From positions 1 through 64,000 of IMG/VR virus record IMGVR_UViG_3300030002_000011: 64,000 bases of DNA. One strand, 5' to 3'. Each line of letters opens with the position of its first letter. The stretch's first letter is position 1. The stretch comes from a virus. Shown in pieces: positions 24,330 to 31,728 of this stretch. Under the pieces are notes generated by a model that saw only the letters and a list, made by a program, of their open reading frames with translations, ran no database searches and was not told the DNA's origin. Made by a program: the position numbers and the translations under genes.

Positions 24330-24346
24330 GGCCGATCTTCTCAGGC
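24330..24346 (+). promoter_or_regulatory. class-1 (late) promoter candidate b
   Basis: GGCCGATCTTCTCAGGC followed at once by ATG 24347, the same 17-nt offset as site a, so a leaderless transcript of the protease gene is predicted. Confidence 0.65.
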
Positions 24347-25438
24347 ATGGATGAGTTCGTAGTCGTACCCGGCCCGCGAGGCTCTCGCTTCGTCGAGCTG
24401 GCGCGGTCCAGCTCCGGGCGTGTTTTCCGAAAGCAGATCCTCCACTACGGCGAGCTGAAGTACCCGGGCGTCAAGGGTGGCTCCGTCAAGGTCGACGAGA
24501 AGTTCGCTGACGTCCTCATCGCCAACTTCGCCGCAGGCGTGGCCGACATCGTTCAGGTCCCCAAGGTGGGGGACAACAACGAGCACACCGAGGATCCCGA
24601 CCGCAACATCGGCGAGGTCATCAAGGTCCTGAAGCAGGCCGACGGGGTCTACGTCGACATCGACGTCCGCACCGACGACGCCGACAAGATGGGCAAGACC
24701 CTCCTCGGGGCCTCCGCCATGCTCCACCTCGACTACATGGACACCACCAGCGGTTCTCGCGTGGGTCCGACCCTCCTGCACACAGCCATCACCAACCGTC
24801 CCTACGTGACCAACCTCCACGGTTTCGAGGAAGTGATCGCGGCCTCACGTGGTGGGGCCGATCTTGATAGGCAGGTGCTGGTCCTTACTCCGGCAGACAA
24901 CGAGGAGAACTTCATGACTCTGGAAGAGACGCTCGCCGCTCTCAAGGCTGACCACGGCATCGACGTGACCGCCCTTCAGGCGCTGGCAGCGACGGCGGAA
25001 GCGTCTGTCGCCCTGAGCAACAAGATTCAGGAGGAGCTGGTTGGTACCGGCCTCCTGACCCTGAGCAACACCGACGAGACGGTCTCTGCTGAGGTCCTCA
25101 TCGGCGCTGTCGCCGAAGCGGGCAACAAGATCGTCGCCCTGACCGCCAAGGTCGACACCCTGATCGAGAGCGGTGCAAAGGCCGCTGCCGAGGCAGAGGT
25201 CGAGAAGCTGGTCCTCTCCGGCCACATCCTCCCGAAGAACAAGGAGGCCATGGTCGAGCTGAAGCTCTCCAACGCCGAGCTGTTCGACAAGATCGTCCCC
25301 GAGAACCCCATCGTCAAGCTCTCCGCAGAGGGTGGCGCAGAGGTCATCGACGACGCACACGACAAGACGGTGGAGGACGAGATCGCTCGCCTCAGCGCCG
25401 TTGCCGACAGCCAGACCGCCGCGTACGTGCGCTCGTAG
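24347..25438 (+). CDS. capsid maturation protease fused to scaffold (Mu gpI-like)
   Basis: A 363-residue protein. Residues 1-185 resemble Mu gpI-type prohead proteases: an N-terminal strand region, then L-D-Y-M-D near residue 128 and LLHTAITNRPYVTNLHGFEEV near 145, the conserved T-N-R-P block. Residues 190-363 are Lys/Glu/Ala-rich and helical, as in scaffolding domains. The nested M190 has its own ribosome site and an internal late promoter, so a free scaffold is probably also made, as in lambda C/Nu3. The protease would cleave scaffold during head maturation. ATG 24351 is an alternative start in another frame and is rejected. Confidence 0.8.
   Translation: MDEFVVVPGPRGSRFVELARSSSGRVFRKQILHYGELKYPGVKGGSVKVDEKFADVLIANFAAGVADIVQVPKVGDNNEHTEDPDRNIGEVIKVLKQADGVYVDIDVRTDDADKMGKTLLGASAMLHLDYMDTTSGSRVGPTLLHTAITNRPYVTNLHGFEEVIAASRGGADLDRQVLVLTPADNEENFMTLEETLAALKADHGIDVTALQALAATAEASVALSNKIQEELVGTGLLTLSNTDETVSAEVLIGAVAEAGNKIVALTAKVDTLIESGAKAAAEAEVEKLVLSGHILPKNKEAMVELKLSNAELFDKIVPENPIVKLSAEGGAEVIDDAHDKTVEDEIARLSAVADSQTAAYVRS
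24422..24433. promoter_or_regulatory. dispersed palindrome site, 1 mismatch
   Basis: GTTTTCCGAAAG inside the protease gene, 76 nt after its start; read as V-F-R-K. Confidence 0.5.
24856..24872 (+). promoter_or_regulatory. class-1 (late) promoter candidate c, inside the protease gene
   Basis: GGCCGATCTTGATAGGC lies at protease codons 170-175, 42 nt before the internal scaffold ATG. Its intragenic position upstream of an in-frame start argues against chance. Confidence 0.6.
24914..25438 (+). CDS. nested scaffold protein (internal in-frame start)
   Basis: ATG 24914 is in frame with the protease gene (codon 190) and has GAGGAG eight bases upstream. The 174-residue product would be the helical, acidic C-terminal domain alone: long helices (TLEETLAALKADHGIDVTAL, AVAEAGNKIVALTAKVDTLI), no cysteines, and an acidic tail. 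Scaffolds made this way from protease genes are known in lambdoid and many siphophage heads. The dedicated late promoter would give excess scaffold over protease. Confidence 0.6.
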   Translation: MTLEETLAALKADHGIDVTALQALAATAEASVALSNKIQEELVGTGLLTLSNTDETVSAEVLIGAVAEAGNKIVALTAKVDTLIESGAKAAAEAEVEKLVLSGHILPKNKEAMVELKLSNAELFDKIVPENPIVKLSAEGGAEVIDDAHDKTVEDEIARLSAVADSQTAAYVRS

Positions 25439-25483
25439 TACTCAGCAGACCCGACCAGAACTCTCAGAAGGAGAACACCAGAA

Positions 25484-25873
25484 ATGACCACCGAATACTA
25501 CGGCAACTCGATCCCGGGTCCCGGCTACGTCAGCTCCGACACCACCGTCGATGACGAGCTGCTCTACTCGACCGTCGCCTACACCCAGAAGGGCGTCACC
25601 CTCAAGCCGGGGCAGGGCGTCCTCAAGCTCGGCACCTTCATCAAGCAGGACCCGGGCACCAAGATGTACGTGGCCACGACCACGGCACCCGAGGGCGTTC
25701 TCCGCAAGAGCGTCAACACCGGCTCCGATGCCAACGGCCAGCGCTGGGCAGCCAACATCGTCCTCATGGGCATGTTGAAGCTCGACAAGGTCTCCGCCGC
25801 CAACTCCGGGGTCACCCTGACCTCGGTGCTCGGCGCACAGGTCAACACGGTGCTGGGCTTCTTCAAGTTCTGA
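25484..25873 (+). CDS. capsid decoration (head-stabilising) protein
   Basis: A 129-residue protein with AGAAGGAG nine bases before ATG 25484. Size, beta-rich composition, one G-V-T-L-K-P-G-Q-G-V-L-K segment and the location between scaffold and major capsid fit gpD-like decoration proteins that bind the outside of expanded capsids. No cysteines. The call is mainly positional. Confidence 0.6.
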   Translation: MTTEYYGNSIPGPGYVSSDTTVDDELLYSTVAYTQKGVTLKPGQGVLKLGTFIKQDPGTKMYVATTTAPEGVLRKSVNTGSDANGQRWAANIVLMGMLKLDKVSAANSGVTLTSVLGAQVNTVLGFFKF

Positions 25874-25905
25874 GCACTACCTCCCGGTCGGGATTCTGAG
25901 GTGAT

Positions 25906-25924
25906 GGAGGGGGCTTCCCCCTCC
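25906..25924 (+). terminator. hairpin between decoration and capsid genes
   Basis: An 8-bp G/C stem, GGAGGGGG (25906-25913) with CCCCCTCC (25917-25924) and a CTT loop, lacking a T-run, so attenuation or mRNA stabilisation rather than strong termination. It is the main feature of the 192-nt gap 25874-26065, which also holds a palindrome site; no promoter is seen there. Confidence 0.45.
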
Positions 25925-26034
25925 TGATCCTGAGTAGCTCGAAAGGCCAACTCAACACCAGATCAGGCAAGTGACCGGTAGCCAATCCGGGCCGCAGATC
26001 GGGCACCTAAGCCGGTGTCGCTGACTTCCCAGAA

Positions 26035-26046
26035 ACTACTCTGGCG
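26035..26046. promoter_or_regulatory. dispersed palindrome in the capsid gene leader, 1 mismatch
   Basis: CTTCCCAGAAAC, 20 nt upstream of the GTG of the major capsid gene. Confidence 0.45.
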
Positions 26047-26065
26047 CGACGAAAGGACAACTTCA

Positions 26066-27124
26066 GTGCCCGAGATCTCCCTGCTCCAGCCCACGGTTCT
26101 TCGTGGTGTGGTCGAGCGCTTCACGGCTCCCGAGTCGCTGGAGATGCTCAGCCGCGTCCCGCAGACCCCCCACCCCTTCCCCTCCGTGCAGTGGGAAGTC
26201 ATCCGGGGCTCCCGCGCCATCGCCCGCCCGAACATCCCGAACTCCGAAGCACACATCGTGCCCCGGCTCGGTCGTTCGCAGCAGAGCGCGGCGTTCGTCT
26301 ACCTTCGCGAGAAGAAGGTCTTCGAGCCCACCACGCTGCACTGGCTGCGTCAGGCCGCGAACTCCATCAGCGACCTGAGCAAGACCCGCGCCGAGGAGTC
26401 GGTGCTGCGTGAGGTCAAGGACCTCAACCAGCGCTTCGACAACTTCGCCGAGTTCCTGATCTGGCAGGCCCTCACCGGCACGCTGACCCTCGACTACCCG
26501 GACGTTCAGGCGACCGTCGACTACAAGTTCCTGCCGTCGCACAAGGCGTCGGTCGCGGGCTCGTGGGCCACGGCCACCCCGGGTGCCATCGTCGAGGACA
26601 TCCGCGCCCTCAAGCGGCTCATCACCCGCGACGGTCGGGTCCCGGCAGTCGAGGCGTACGCCACCGAGGTCACGATGGCGCACATCTTCAACGCCTTCGC
26701 CAACGTCGGCGCAGCTTCCCCCGGCACTGCCGGTGGCATCCTGCTCTCCGACCGGATGAAGGACCAGTACTACCAGACCGGCATCCTGCCGGGCTTCATG
26801 GGCCTCAGCTGGAAGCCGCAGGAGGCAGTGTTCGATGCTGTCGGCGCGGCCTACACCTCCAACCCGACCATCCCGTCCGCCGAGCAGCGCTTCTTCGCTG
26901 ACGACGCCCTGCTGATCGGCAACTTCACGGAGAACCGCCCCATCGAGCTGTTCGTCGGCCCCACCGCTGACGACGAGGCTCCGGACGGCTACACCGGCAA
27001 GTTCGCCAAGACGTGGAAGGACAAGGACCCGTCGGCTCGGCAGTACCTGCTGGAGTGGAACATCCTGCCGGTCATCACCCGGCCCGAGCAGTTCGTGTAC
27101 GTCGCGGACGTCACCCCGGCCTGA
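26066..27124 (+). CDS. major capsid protein
   Basis: A 352-residue protein. GTG 26066 is chosen because GAAAGGA lies 9 nt upstream; a longer frame from 26015 is possible. Features of HK97-fold capsid proteins of the Mu/major-capsid-E-like type: an N-terminal arm, a long helix around QAANSISDLSKTRAEESVLR, R-L-I-T-R-D-G-R in the middle, and a C-terminal domain rich in beta strands ending near FVYVADVTP. It follows protease/scaffold and decoration genes and precedes a terminator. It would form the icosahedral shell. Confidence 0.8.
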   Translation: MPEISLLQPTVLRGVVERFTAPESLEMLSRVPQTPHPFPSVQWEVIRGSRAIARPNIPNSEAHIVPRLGRSQQSAAFVYLREKKVFEPTTLHWLRQAANSISDLSKTRAEESVLREVKDLNQRFDNFAEFLIWQALTGTLTLDYPDVQATVDYKFLPSHKASVAGSWATATPGAIVEDIRALKRLITRDGRVPAVEAYATEVTMAHIFNAFANVGAASPGTAGGILLSDRMKDQYYQTGILPGFMGLSWKPQEAVFDAVGAAYTSNPTIPSAEQRFFADDALLIGNFTENRPIELFVGPTADDEAPDGYTGKFAKTWKDKDPSARQYLLEWNILPVITRPEQFVYVADVTPA

Positions 27125-27142
27125 TCGCTCCAACCCCAAGGA

Positions 27143-27166
27143 GGGCTCCCACTTCGGTGGGGGCCC
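27143..27166 (+). terminator. terminator after the major capsid gene
   Basis: A 10-bp stem GGGCTCCCAC / GTGGGGGCCC (one G-T pair) with a TTCG tetraloop and a TTCCCCT tail. It is directly followed by late promoter candidate d, so expression is reset here. Confidence 0.75.
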
Positions 27167-27178
27167 TTCCCCTGTCTA

Positions 27179-27195
27179 GGCCGATCTTCAGTAGT
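27179..27195 (+). promoter_or_regulatory. class-1 (late) promoter candidate d
   Basis: GGCCGATCTTCAGTAGT, 12 nt after the capsid terminator stem. The first gene downstream (ATG 27212) has a GGAGG ribosome site, so this transcript is not leaderless. Confidence 0.65.
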
Positions 27196-27211
27196 GACGA
27201 GAGGAGGAGTG

Positions 27212-27553
27212 ATGTTCGTACTGGACCTGAAGCCCGTGCGAGGAGACACCTTCTCCAAGACCATCCGGCTCAAGGACAAGACCACTGGGGAGCCTCTCGA
27301 CCTGTCCCAGTGGTCGTGGCTCGCACAGGCCCGCAAGGACGCCGACGCCGACACCGTCATGGCCACCATCACCGTCGACACCACCCGGGCCGCGCAGGGC
27401 ATCCTCACTCTCTCGATCCCTTCTGCAACCACCGAGACCATGAGCGCCGGGGTCTGGGATTTGCAAGGCACCAACATGGACGACGGGCGGGTGAAGACCT
27501 TCGGGAAGGGCACGACCGCCGTCCAGAAGGATGTGTCCCGCTCGACCTACTAG
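27212..27553 (+). CDS. small beta-rich structural protein
   Basis: A 113-residue protein. ATG 27212 is preferred over GTG 27194 because AGAGGAGGAG sits just upstream. It opens M-F-V-L-D-L-K-P-V-R-G-D-T-F and alternates strands throughout, like the BppU/upper-baseplate N-domain type often found as the first gene of fibre modules. Such small domains anchor fibres to the capsid or baseplate. Function inferred from context. Confidence 0.55.
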   Translation: MFVLDLKPVRGDTFSKTIRLKDKTTGEPLDLSQWSWLAQARKDADADTVMATITVDTTRAAQGILTLSIPSATTETMSAGVWDLQGTNMDDGRVKTFGKGTTAVQKDVSRSTY

Positions 27554-27563
27554 GGGGTGTGTC

Positions 27564-27824
27564 GTGGACGAGGTATTTCTCGAAATAGCTGCCAGTGACG
27601 ACCCCATCGTTGAAATCTTCGTGGACACCACTGAGGTCGTGGAGGTCTTCGAGGACTCCTTCGGCCCACAGGGATCCGAAGGACCAGAAGGCCCCGTAGG
27701 ACCTTCAGATACCACTACGGCACTTGCTTTGGTCGATCACATAGAGAGCACGGACCCACATCCGAACGTGGTGTCCACCACCGCATTCGAGGATTGGCTC
27801 GACGCCATGACTCCCGGGATCTGA
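27564..27824 (+). CDS. short protein with collagen-like triplets
   Basis: An 86-residue protein starting at GTG 27564 (GGGGGTG upstream). It is acidic, with a short collagen-like run G-P-Q-G-S-E-G-P-E-G-P-V-G-P in its middle and a helical end (TTAFEDWLDAMTPGI). Gly-x-y triplets are typical of phage fibre stalks. It probably forms a trimeric stalk or linker for the fibre genes that follow. Confidence 0.55.
   Translation: MDEVFLEIAASDDPIVEIFVDTTEVVEVFEDSFGPQGSEGPEGPVGPSDTTTALALVDHIESTDPHPNVVSTTAFEDWLDAMTPGI
27575..27586. promoter_or_regulatory. dispersed palindrome site, exact core, fully symmetric
   Basis: ATTTCTCGAAAT, 12 nt into the collagen-like gene; codons GTA TTT CTC GAA ATA. Confidence 0.7.
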
Positions 27825-27837
27825 AGGAGAAGGAACG

Positions 27838-28329
27838 ATGGCTGTAGAGTTCACGACCAAGGCCCAGCTCGACGCGCTCAACGCGAAGATCGCAGCCAAG
27901 CTGAACACCCTCGCGAGCAGGATCGGTTCCCTGACCTCGCTGACCACGACCGCCAAGGGCTCGCTGGTTGCGGCCATCAACGAGCTTCAAGGTCTGCTCG
28001 CCTCCGCAGCCCTGATCAACGACGCAGCGGCCAACACCACCACGGCGTGGTCGGGCTCCAAGGTCACCTCCGCACTGGCGGCACTGAAGACCGAGATCCT
28101 CGGGGGCGCAGGTGGGGCCTACGACACCCTGAAGGAGCTTCAGGACCTCATCACGGCTGACGCCTCCGGGATGACTGCGCTGACCACCGCCATCGGCAAT
28201 CGGCTCCAGTTCGACACCACCCAGACGCTGACCGGTCCCCAGCAGACCCAGCTGCTTGCCAACGCGGGCATCACCGTGTCCGTCACTGACCTCGCCGCCG
28301 CCCTCGAAGCAGCCACCACAGGCATCTGA
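27838..28329 (+). CDS. fibre-like protein, MAVEF family 1
   Basis: A 163-residue protein starting M-A-V-E-F-T-T-K-A-Q-L, followed by helical LNAKIAAKLNTLASRIGSL and a Ser/Thr/Ala-rich body typical of fibre shafts (TAKGSLVAAINELQ is a common phage fibre element). The first five residues and spacing are shared with the next gene, so the two N-termini are paralogous anchoring segments. ATG 27838 has AAGGAGAAGG upstream. Confidence 0.6.
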   Translation: MAVEFTTKAQLDALNAKIAAKLNTLASRIGSLTSLTTTAKGSLVAAINELQGLLASAALINDAAANTTTAWSGSKVTSALAALKTEILGGAGGAYDTLKELQDLITADASGMTALTTAIGNRLQFDTTQTLTGPQQTQLLANAGITVSVTDLAAALEAATTGI

Positions 28330-29129
28330 TGGCCGTCGAGTTCGTCACCCTGAGCCAGCTCTCCAGCCTCATCTCCAAGGCTGCGGAGAAGCTGAACGCG
28401 CTCAACGCCAAGATCCATGGGGTCCCGGTGGGTGGCACGACTGGTCAGGTGCTGGAGAAGACCTCAGGCACGGACTACGCGGTCTCATGGGCTGACCCTA
28501 CGGGGGGCGTAGGAGGCAGTTTCGGAACACTCGTGTACCGGGGCACCTACGACATCGGCACGGAGTACACCACAGGGGATGTCGTCAACCACGCCCCGGT
28601 TGAGTTTCAGGATTCCTACCTGTTTGTGATGACGGGTACCGGGACGGGCTACGTGCCCTCGATGGAAGCCAACTCCGCCAGTGCTCTCTGGGTGCTGCTC
28701 ACCGCAGGAAAAACCGCCGCCTCTCTCGAAGCACAGACCCTCATGGGGCCTGAAGAGAACTCGGTCCTGCTGTACGGGGGTGGAGGTATTGGCTGGGTGC
28801 CCGGGTTCGTCACCGTGGACAACACCGGCTGGAATGCGAACAACGCCTACAGCATCGGGAAGGTGGTCCGGTACTCCGTCGGAGCCACAGACTTCTGGTA
28901 CTGCACGAGTGCTGTCGCATCATCAGTGCCCGGGAACCTTCCCCCAGATCAGGACTACGTTAGCTGGACAGCGTTCTCCACGGCCTCCCATCCGATCCCA
29001 ATAGCTGGGGGGACAGGGCAGGTGTTGACCAAGAACAGCGACGGAGACTTCGACATCATCTGGGCCGATGCTCCAGCCGCTGGATTGACCGCCCCGCAGG
29101 TTGCGGCGCGCATGTGGATAGGGGTGTAG
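28329..29129 (+). CDS. fibre-like protein, MAVEF family 2
   Basis: A 266-residue protein starting at ATG 28329, overlapping the previous stop. It begins M-A-V-E-F-V-T-L and repeats the helical KLNALNAKI block of its neighbour. Its body has T-G-Q-V-L-E-K-T, F-G-T-L-V-Y-R-G-T-Y-D and GGTGQVLTKNSDGDFDIIW, repeat elements common in phage tail and head fibres, with W-N-A-N-N-A-Y-S and Y-C-T-S segments like carbohydrate-binding modules. Receptor contact or capsid decoration is plausible. Confidence 0.6.
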   Translation: MAVEFVTLSQLSSLISKAAEKLNALNAKIHGVPVGGTTGQVLEKTSGTDYAVSWADPTGGVGGSFGTLVYRGTYDIGTEYTTGDVVNHAPVEFQDSYLFVMTGTGTGYVPSMEANSASALWVLLTAGKTAASLEAQTLMGPEENSVLLYGGGGIGWVPGFVTVDNTGWNANNAYSIGKVVRYSVGATDFWYCTSAVASSVPGNLPPDQDYVSWTAFSTASHPIPIAGGTGQVLTKNSDGDFDIIWADAPAAGLTAPQVAARMWIGV

Positions 29130-29133
29130 TTCC

Positions 29134-30471
29134 GTGATCATTCTCTCTGCGACCGACCAGCTGCTGGAGTTGGTGACCAGCTCGACGGCCACCCTCGACG
29201 TGGTGGTCACCTACGCGGACCTCACCGACACCGGAGCCCTCCCGGGCTCTCACGAGATCGCCATCAACACCGCCACCACCACCACCATCTGTGACGCCCC
29301 GGATGTCTCCACCACACGAGCCATCAAGTGGATCTCGATCAGCAACAAGCACGCCACCACTGCGAGTTCGGTCACCATCCGCAAGAAGGTCGGAGCGACC
29401 TCCTACGACATCGAGAACACCCTCCTCGCTGCCGGTGAGCGCATGGCGTTCATGGACGGTGTCGGCGTCTCCCACTCGAACTCGGCAGGCATTCCTCTCT
29501 CCGCAGGTGGCTTGGGCAACGCCGACGTCCAGATCTTCACCGTGGGTGGAACGTGGACCATGCCGACCTCCTTCACCCCCAAGGTCGTGATCGTGGAGGC
29601 CATCGGCGGCGGTGGTGGCGGTGGTGCAGGAGCTTCTCTGGCCACTGCGGTCGTTGCCAAGGGTGGCGGCGGCGGAGGAGGAGGATGTTGCGTCCACAGG
29701 GTCATGGCTGCCTCTGAGCTTTCCTCCACTGTGGCTGTTGGGCTCGGCACCGCAGGCACTGCTGGAGCCCGTGGTGCAGCTGGTGCAGCTGGTGGTAACG
29801 GAGGCGCTGGCGGCAACACGACCTTCGGGTCCTACGTGACCGCATACGGCGGCGGGGGTGGCAACGGTGGAGCGATCACGGCTGTCGTCACAGGTGGCGG
29901 CGGTGGGGGTGGTGCAGGCGGTCAGGGCAGCGTCGGGTCTACCTCGGGAGGGTCCGGAGGTGTTCCCACGGCAGGCACCAACGGCGCAGGCGGCGCAGGA
30001 GTTACGGGCACCGCAGCTGTGGCAACCACAGCCAACGCAGAGTTCGGAGGTGCCGGAGGCGCAGGCATCGCGGCCACCCCGGTGGCCAGCAGCCACGGAG
30101 GGTCTTCCCTGAAGGGCGGATCCGGGGGTGGCGCAGGAGGATCCCACTCGGCCACGACCACCAACATCGCCGGAGGCAACGGAGGGAAGTCCGGGACGTA
30201 CACGGCAGGCAACGGTGGCGCTGTCGGCACGGACTCGACCACAGGGTCTGCTGGAGCCGGAACCGCTGGAGCTGCTGCCAACACCATGCAGGGTGGGTGC
30301 GGGGGTGGTGGCGGTGGCGTCACCCAGTTCGCAAGCGCTGCTGGAGGTAACGGCGGCAATGGTGGGCTCGGTGGTGGAGGTGGGGGCGGTGGCGGCGTCG
30401 GGATGAACCCGGGCCTCGGAGGCAACGGTGGAGCCGGGGGAACGGGCTACATGGTGGTCTACACCTACTGA
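29134..30471 (+). CDS. glycine-rich fibre/adhesin
   Basis: A 445-residue protein starting at GTG 29134. Residues 1-130 are a beta-rich domain (a small phage structural fold with many Thr and Ala). After W-T-M-P-T-S-F-T-P-K-V-V-I-V-E-A-I-G the rest is dominated by runs of Gly with Ala, Ser and Thr, the composition of polyglycine-II helix bundles in phage adhesins such as T2/S16 gp38. Gly-rich tips of this type bind receptors. The ending G-Y-M-V-V-Y-T-Y is also typical of such proteins. Location near the capsid gene leaves open whether it is on head or tail. Confidence 0.7.
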   Translation: MIILSATDQLLELVTSSTATLDVVVTYADLTDTGALPGSHEIAINTATTTTICDAPDVSTTRAIKWISISNKHATTASSVTIRKKVGATSYDIENTLLAAGERMAFMDGVGVSHSNSAGIPLSAGGLGNADVQIFTVGGTWTMPTSFTPKVVIVEAIGGGGGGGAGASLATAVVAKGGGGGGGGCCVHRVMAASELSSTVAVGLGTAGTAGARGAAGAAGGNGGAGGNTTFGSYVTAYGGGGGNGGAITAVVTGGGGGGGAGGQGSVGSTSGGSGGVPTAGTNGAGGAGVTGTAAVATTANAEFGGAGGAGIAATPVASSHGGSSLKGGSGGGAGGSHSATTTNIAGGNGGKSGTYTAGNGGAVGTDSTTGSAGAGTAGAAANTMQGGCGGGGGGVTQFASAAGGNGGNGGLGGGGGGGGGVGMNPGLGGNGGAGGTGYMVVYTY

Positions 30472-30525
30472 GTCGCTGTGTGCGCCAAGGTAGGGACTCC
30501 GGTACCATTGTCCCAAGCGGTTACA

Positions 30526-30542
30526 GGCCGATCTTCAATAGA
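30526..30542 (+). promoter_or_regulatory. class-1 (late) promoter candidate e
   Basis: GGCCGATCTTCAATAGA, in the 92-nt gap after the Gly-rich gene and 21 nt before ATG 30564, which has GGGAGGG. Confidence 0.65.
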
Positions 30543-30563
30543 GACCCCGGGAGGGCAACAACA

Positions 30564-31166
30564 ATGGCTGACCCCAAGAAGCCAACGGACGCACTGGTGG
30601 ACAACTTCGACGACCTGCTCGACCTCACAGCCGACGACACGCCGGTCACTGAGGCACCGGCAGACACGGCTCCCGAGGACCCGGAAGAGGCCCGCATCCG
30701 CGAGCTGGAGGCCATGCTCTCCGCCCCGATGCCTTCCTTCGACGTCGTGGAAGAGCCGGTCGAGCTGACCGCAGCTCAGCTCCGGATCAAGGAGCTTGAG
30801 GACAAGATGGCCAAGCGCAACGCCATCATCGCTGAGAACTCCCCGACCCAGTACGCCAAGGCCGGGGACGGCGAGAAGTTCGTGATCCACTTCGTCTACG
30901 ACGGCTTCGTGGCCTTCGGCGAGAACTGGTACCGGGGTCAGGAGCTGGAGTTCGAGATCGGCGGCGACGCCTTCAAGCGCACGCAGGACCGCACCGGCAA
31001 GTCGTGGCTCGATCTCGCCAACGACCCCAACGCCCAGATCCGCCGCTGGGGCAAGCACTACTTCAGCCCGGGGCCGTTCGTGGCCTTCCCCGGCGAGACG
31101 TTCGATGACGACATGGTCGCTCAGGATGCTCGGCGTGGCCGGGCAGTCCCGCTGCCGCGAGCCTGA
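30564..31166 (+). CDS. hypothetical structural protein, possibly connector-associated
   Basis: A 200-residue protein starting at ATG 30564. The first 75 residues are acidic and probably disordered (D-D-L-L-D-L-T-A-D-D-T). A helix (LTAAQLRIKELEDKMAKRN) follows, then a compact beta-rich domain with F-V-I-H-F-V-Y-D-G-F, G-E-N-W-Y-R-G-Q-E-L and W-L-D-L. First gene of the connector block. A head-tail joining or head-completion role is suggested by context only. Confidence 0.55.
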   Translation: MADPKKPTDALVDNFDDLLDLTADDTPVTEAPADTAPEDPEEARIRELEAMLSAPMPSFDVVEEPVELTAAQLRIKELEDKMAKRNAIIAENSPTQYAKAGDGEKFVIHFVYDGFVAFGENWYRGQELEFEIGGDAFKRTQDRTGKSWLDLANDPNAQIRRWGKHYFSPGPFVAFPGETFDDDMVAQDARRGRAVPLPRA

Positions 31167-31184
31167 CAGAAGGGAACCTGAGGG

Positions 31185-31724
31185 ATGGCATACAAGACCT
31201 ACGACCGGGAGATGATCGCGGCGTTCACAGGCAGGCCCGCAGCCTCATTTCCTGAAACGTTCATCGCCTCCTCCGCCATCCCTCAGGCCATGCTGCTGTT
31301 CAAGATCGGGACCTGCATCTTCGACCCCGAGCTGCTGACGGCTGACCAGCAGCAGCTGGTTGACTTCGCGATCATCTCCATGGCCGACGCCATCCACCTC
31401 TCCGCTCCGTATCAGGCTGCCAAGGCCTCCCCGTTCAACTCCGAGTCCATCGGCTCCTACTCCTACTCGAAGGTGGCTCAGGCTGCCCAGAAGGGGCTGG
31501 AGACCGGCATCATGTGGTTCGACATGGCCGTCGGCCAGCTGTCGGTCTGTGACCGCGCGAGCGGGGACTTCCAGCGGGGCGGCATCGAGATGTTCGAGCA
31601 CGACGGCACCTTCATCGCCGGACACCTTTCCGGAAACGTGGAGTACCTGTCCCCCGTGGACCGCCGCCTCTCGACCACCTTCGGCTGGGACCCCAACGCC
31701 TTGGTGATCGTCGAAGGGGTGTGA
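31185..31724 (+). CDS. head-tail connector-like protein
   Basis: A 179-residue protein starting at ATG 31185. It is helical with a long central segment (LVDFAIISMADAIHLSAPY) and a beta-containing C-terminus, matching adaptor proteins such as HK97 gp6 / SPP1 gp15 in size and position (first connector after the head genes). It would sit under the portal ring and seal the DNA channel. No diagnostic motif; position-based. Confidence 0.5.
   Translation: MAYKTYDREMIAAFTGRPAASFPETFIASSAIPQAMLLFKIGTCIFDPELLTADQQQLVDFAIISMADAIHLSAPYQAAKASPFNSESIGSYSYSKVAQAAQKGLETGIMWFDMAVGQLSVCDRASGDFQRGGIEMFEHDGTFIAGHLSGNVEYLSPVDRRLSTTFGWDPNALVIVEGV
31247..31258. promoter_or_regulatory. dispersed palindrome site, exact core
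   Basis: ATTTCCTGAAAC, near the 5' end of the connector gene; codons TCA TTT CCT GAA ACG. Confidence 0.65.
31626..31637. promoter_or_regulatory. dispersed palindrome site, exact core
   Basis: CTTTCCGGAAAC, 379 nt after the previous exact site and in the same gene, read as L-S-G-N in a different frame. Confidence 0.65.
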
Positions 31725-31728
31725 CGAC

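Noticed and set aside
28612-28623. GTTTCAGGATTC and similar half-sites at 7330 and 52479
   Set aside because: Only the left half matches; two or more mismatches in the right half, so indistinguishable from chance.
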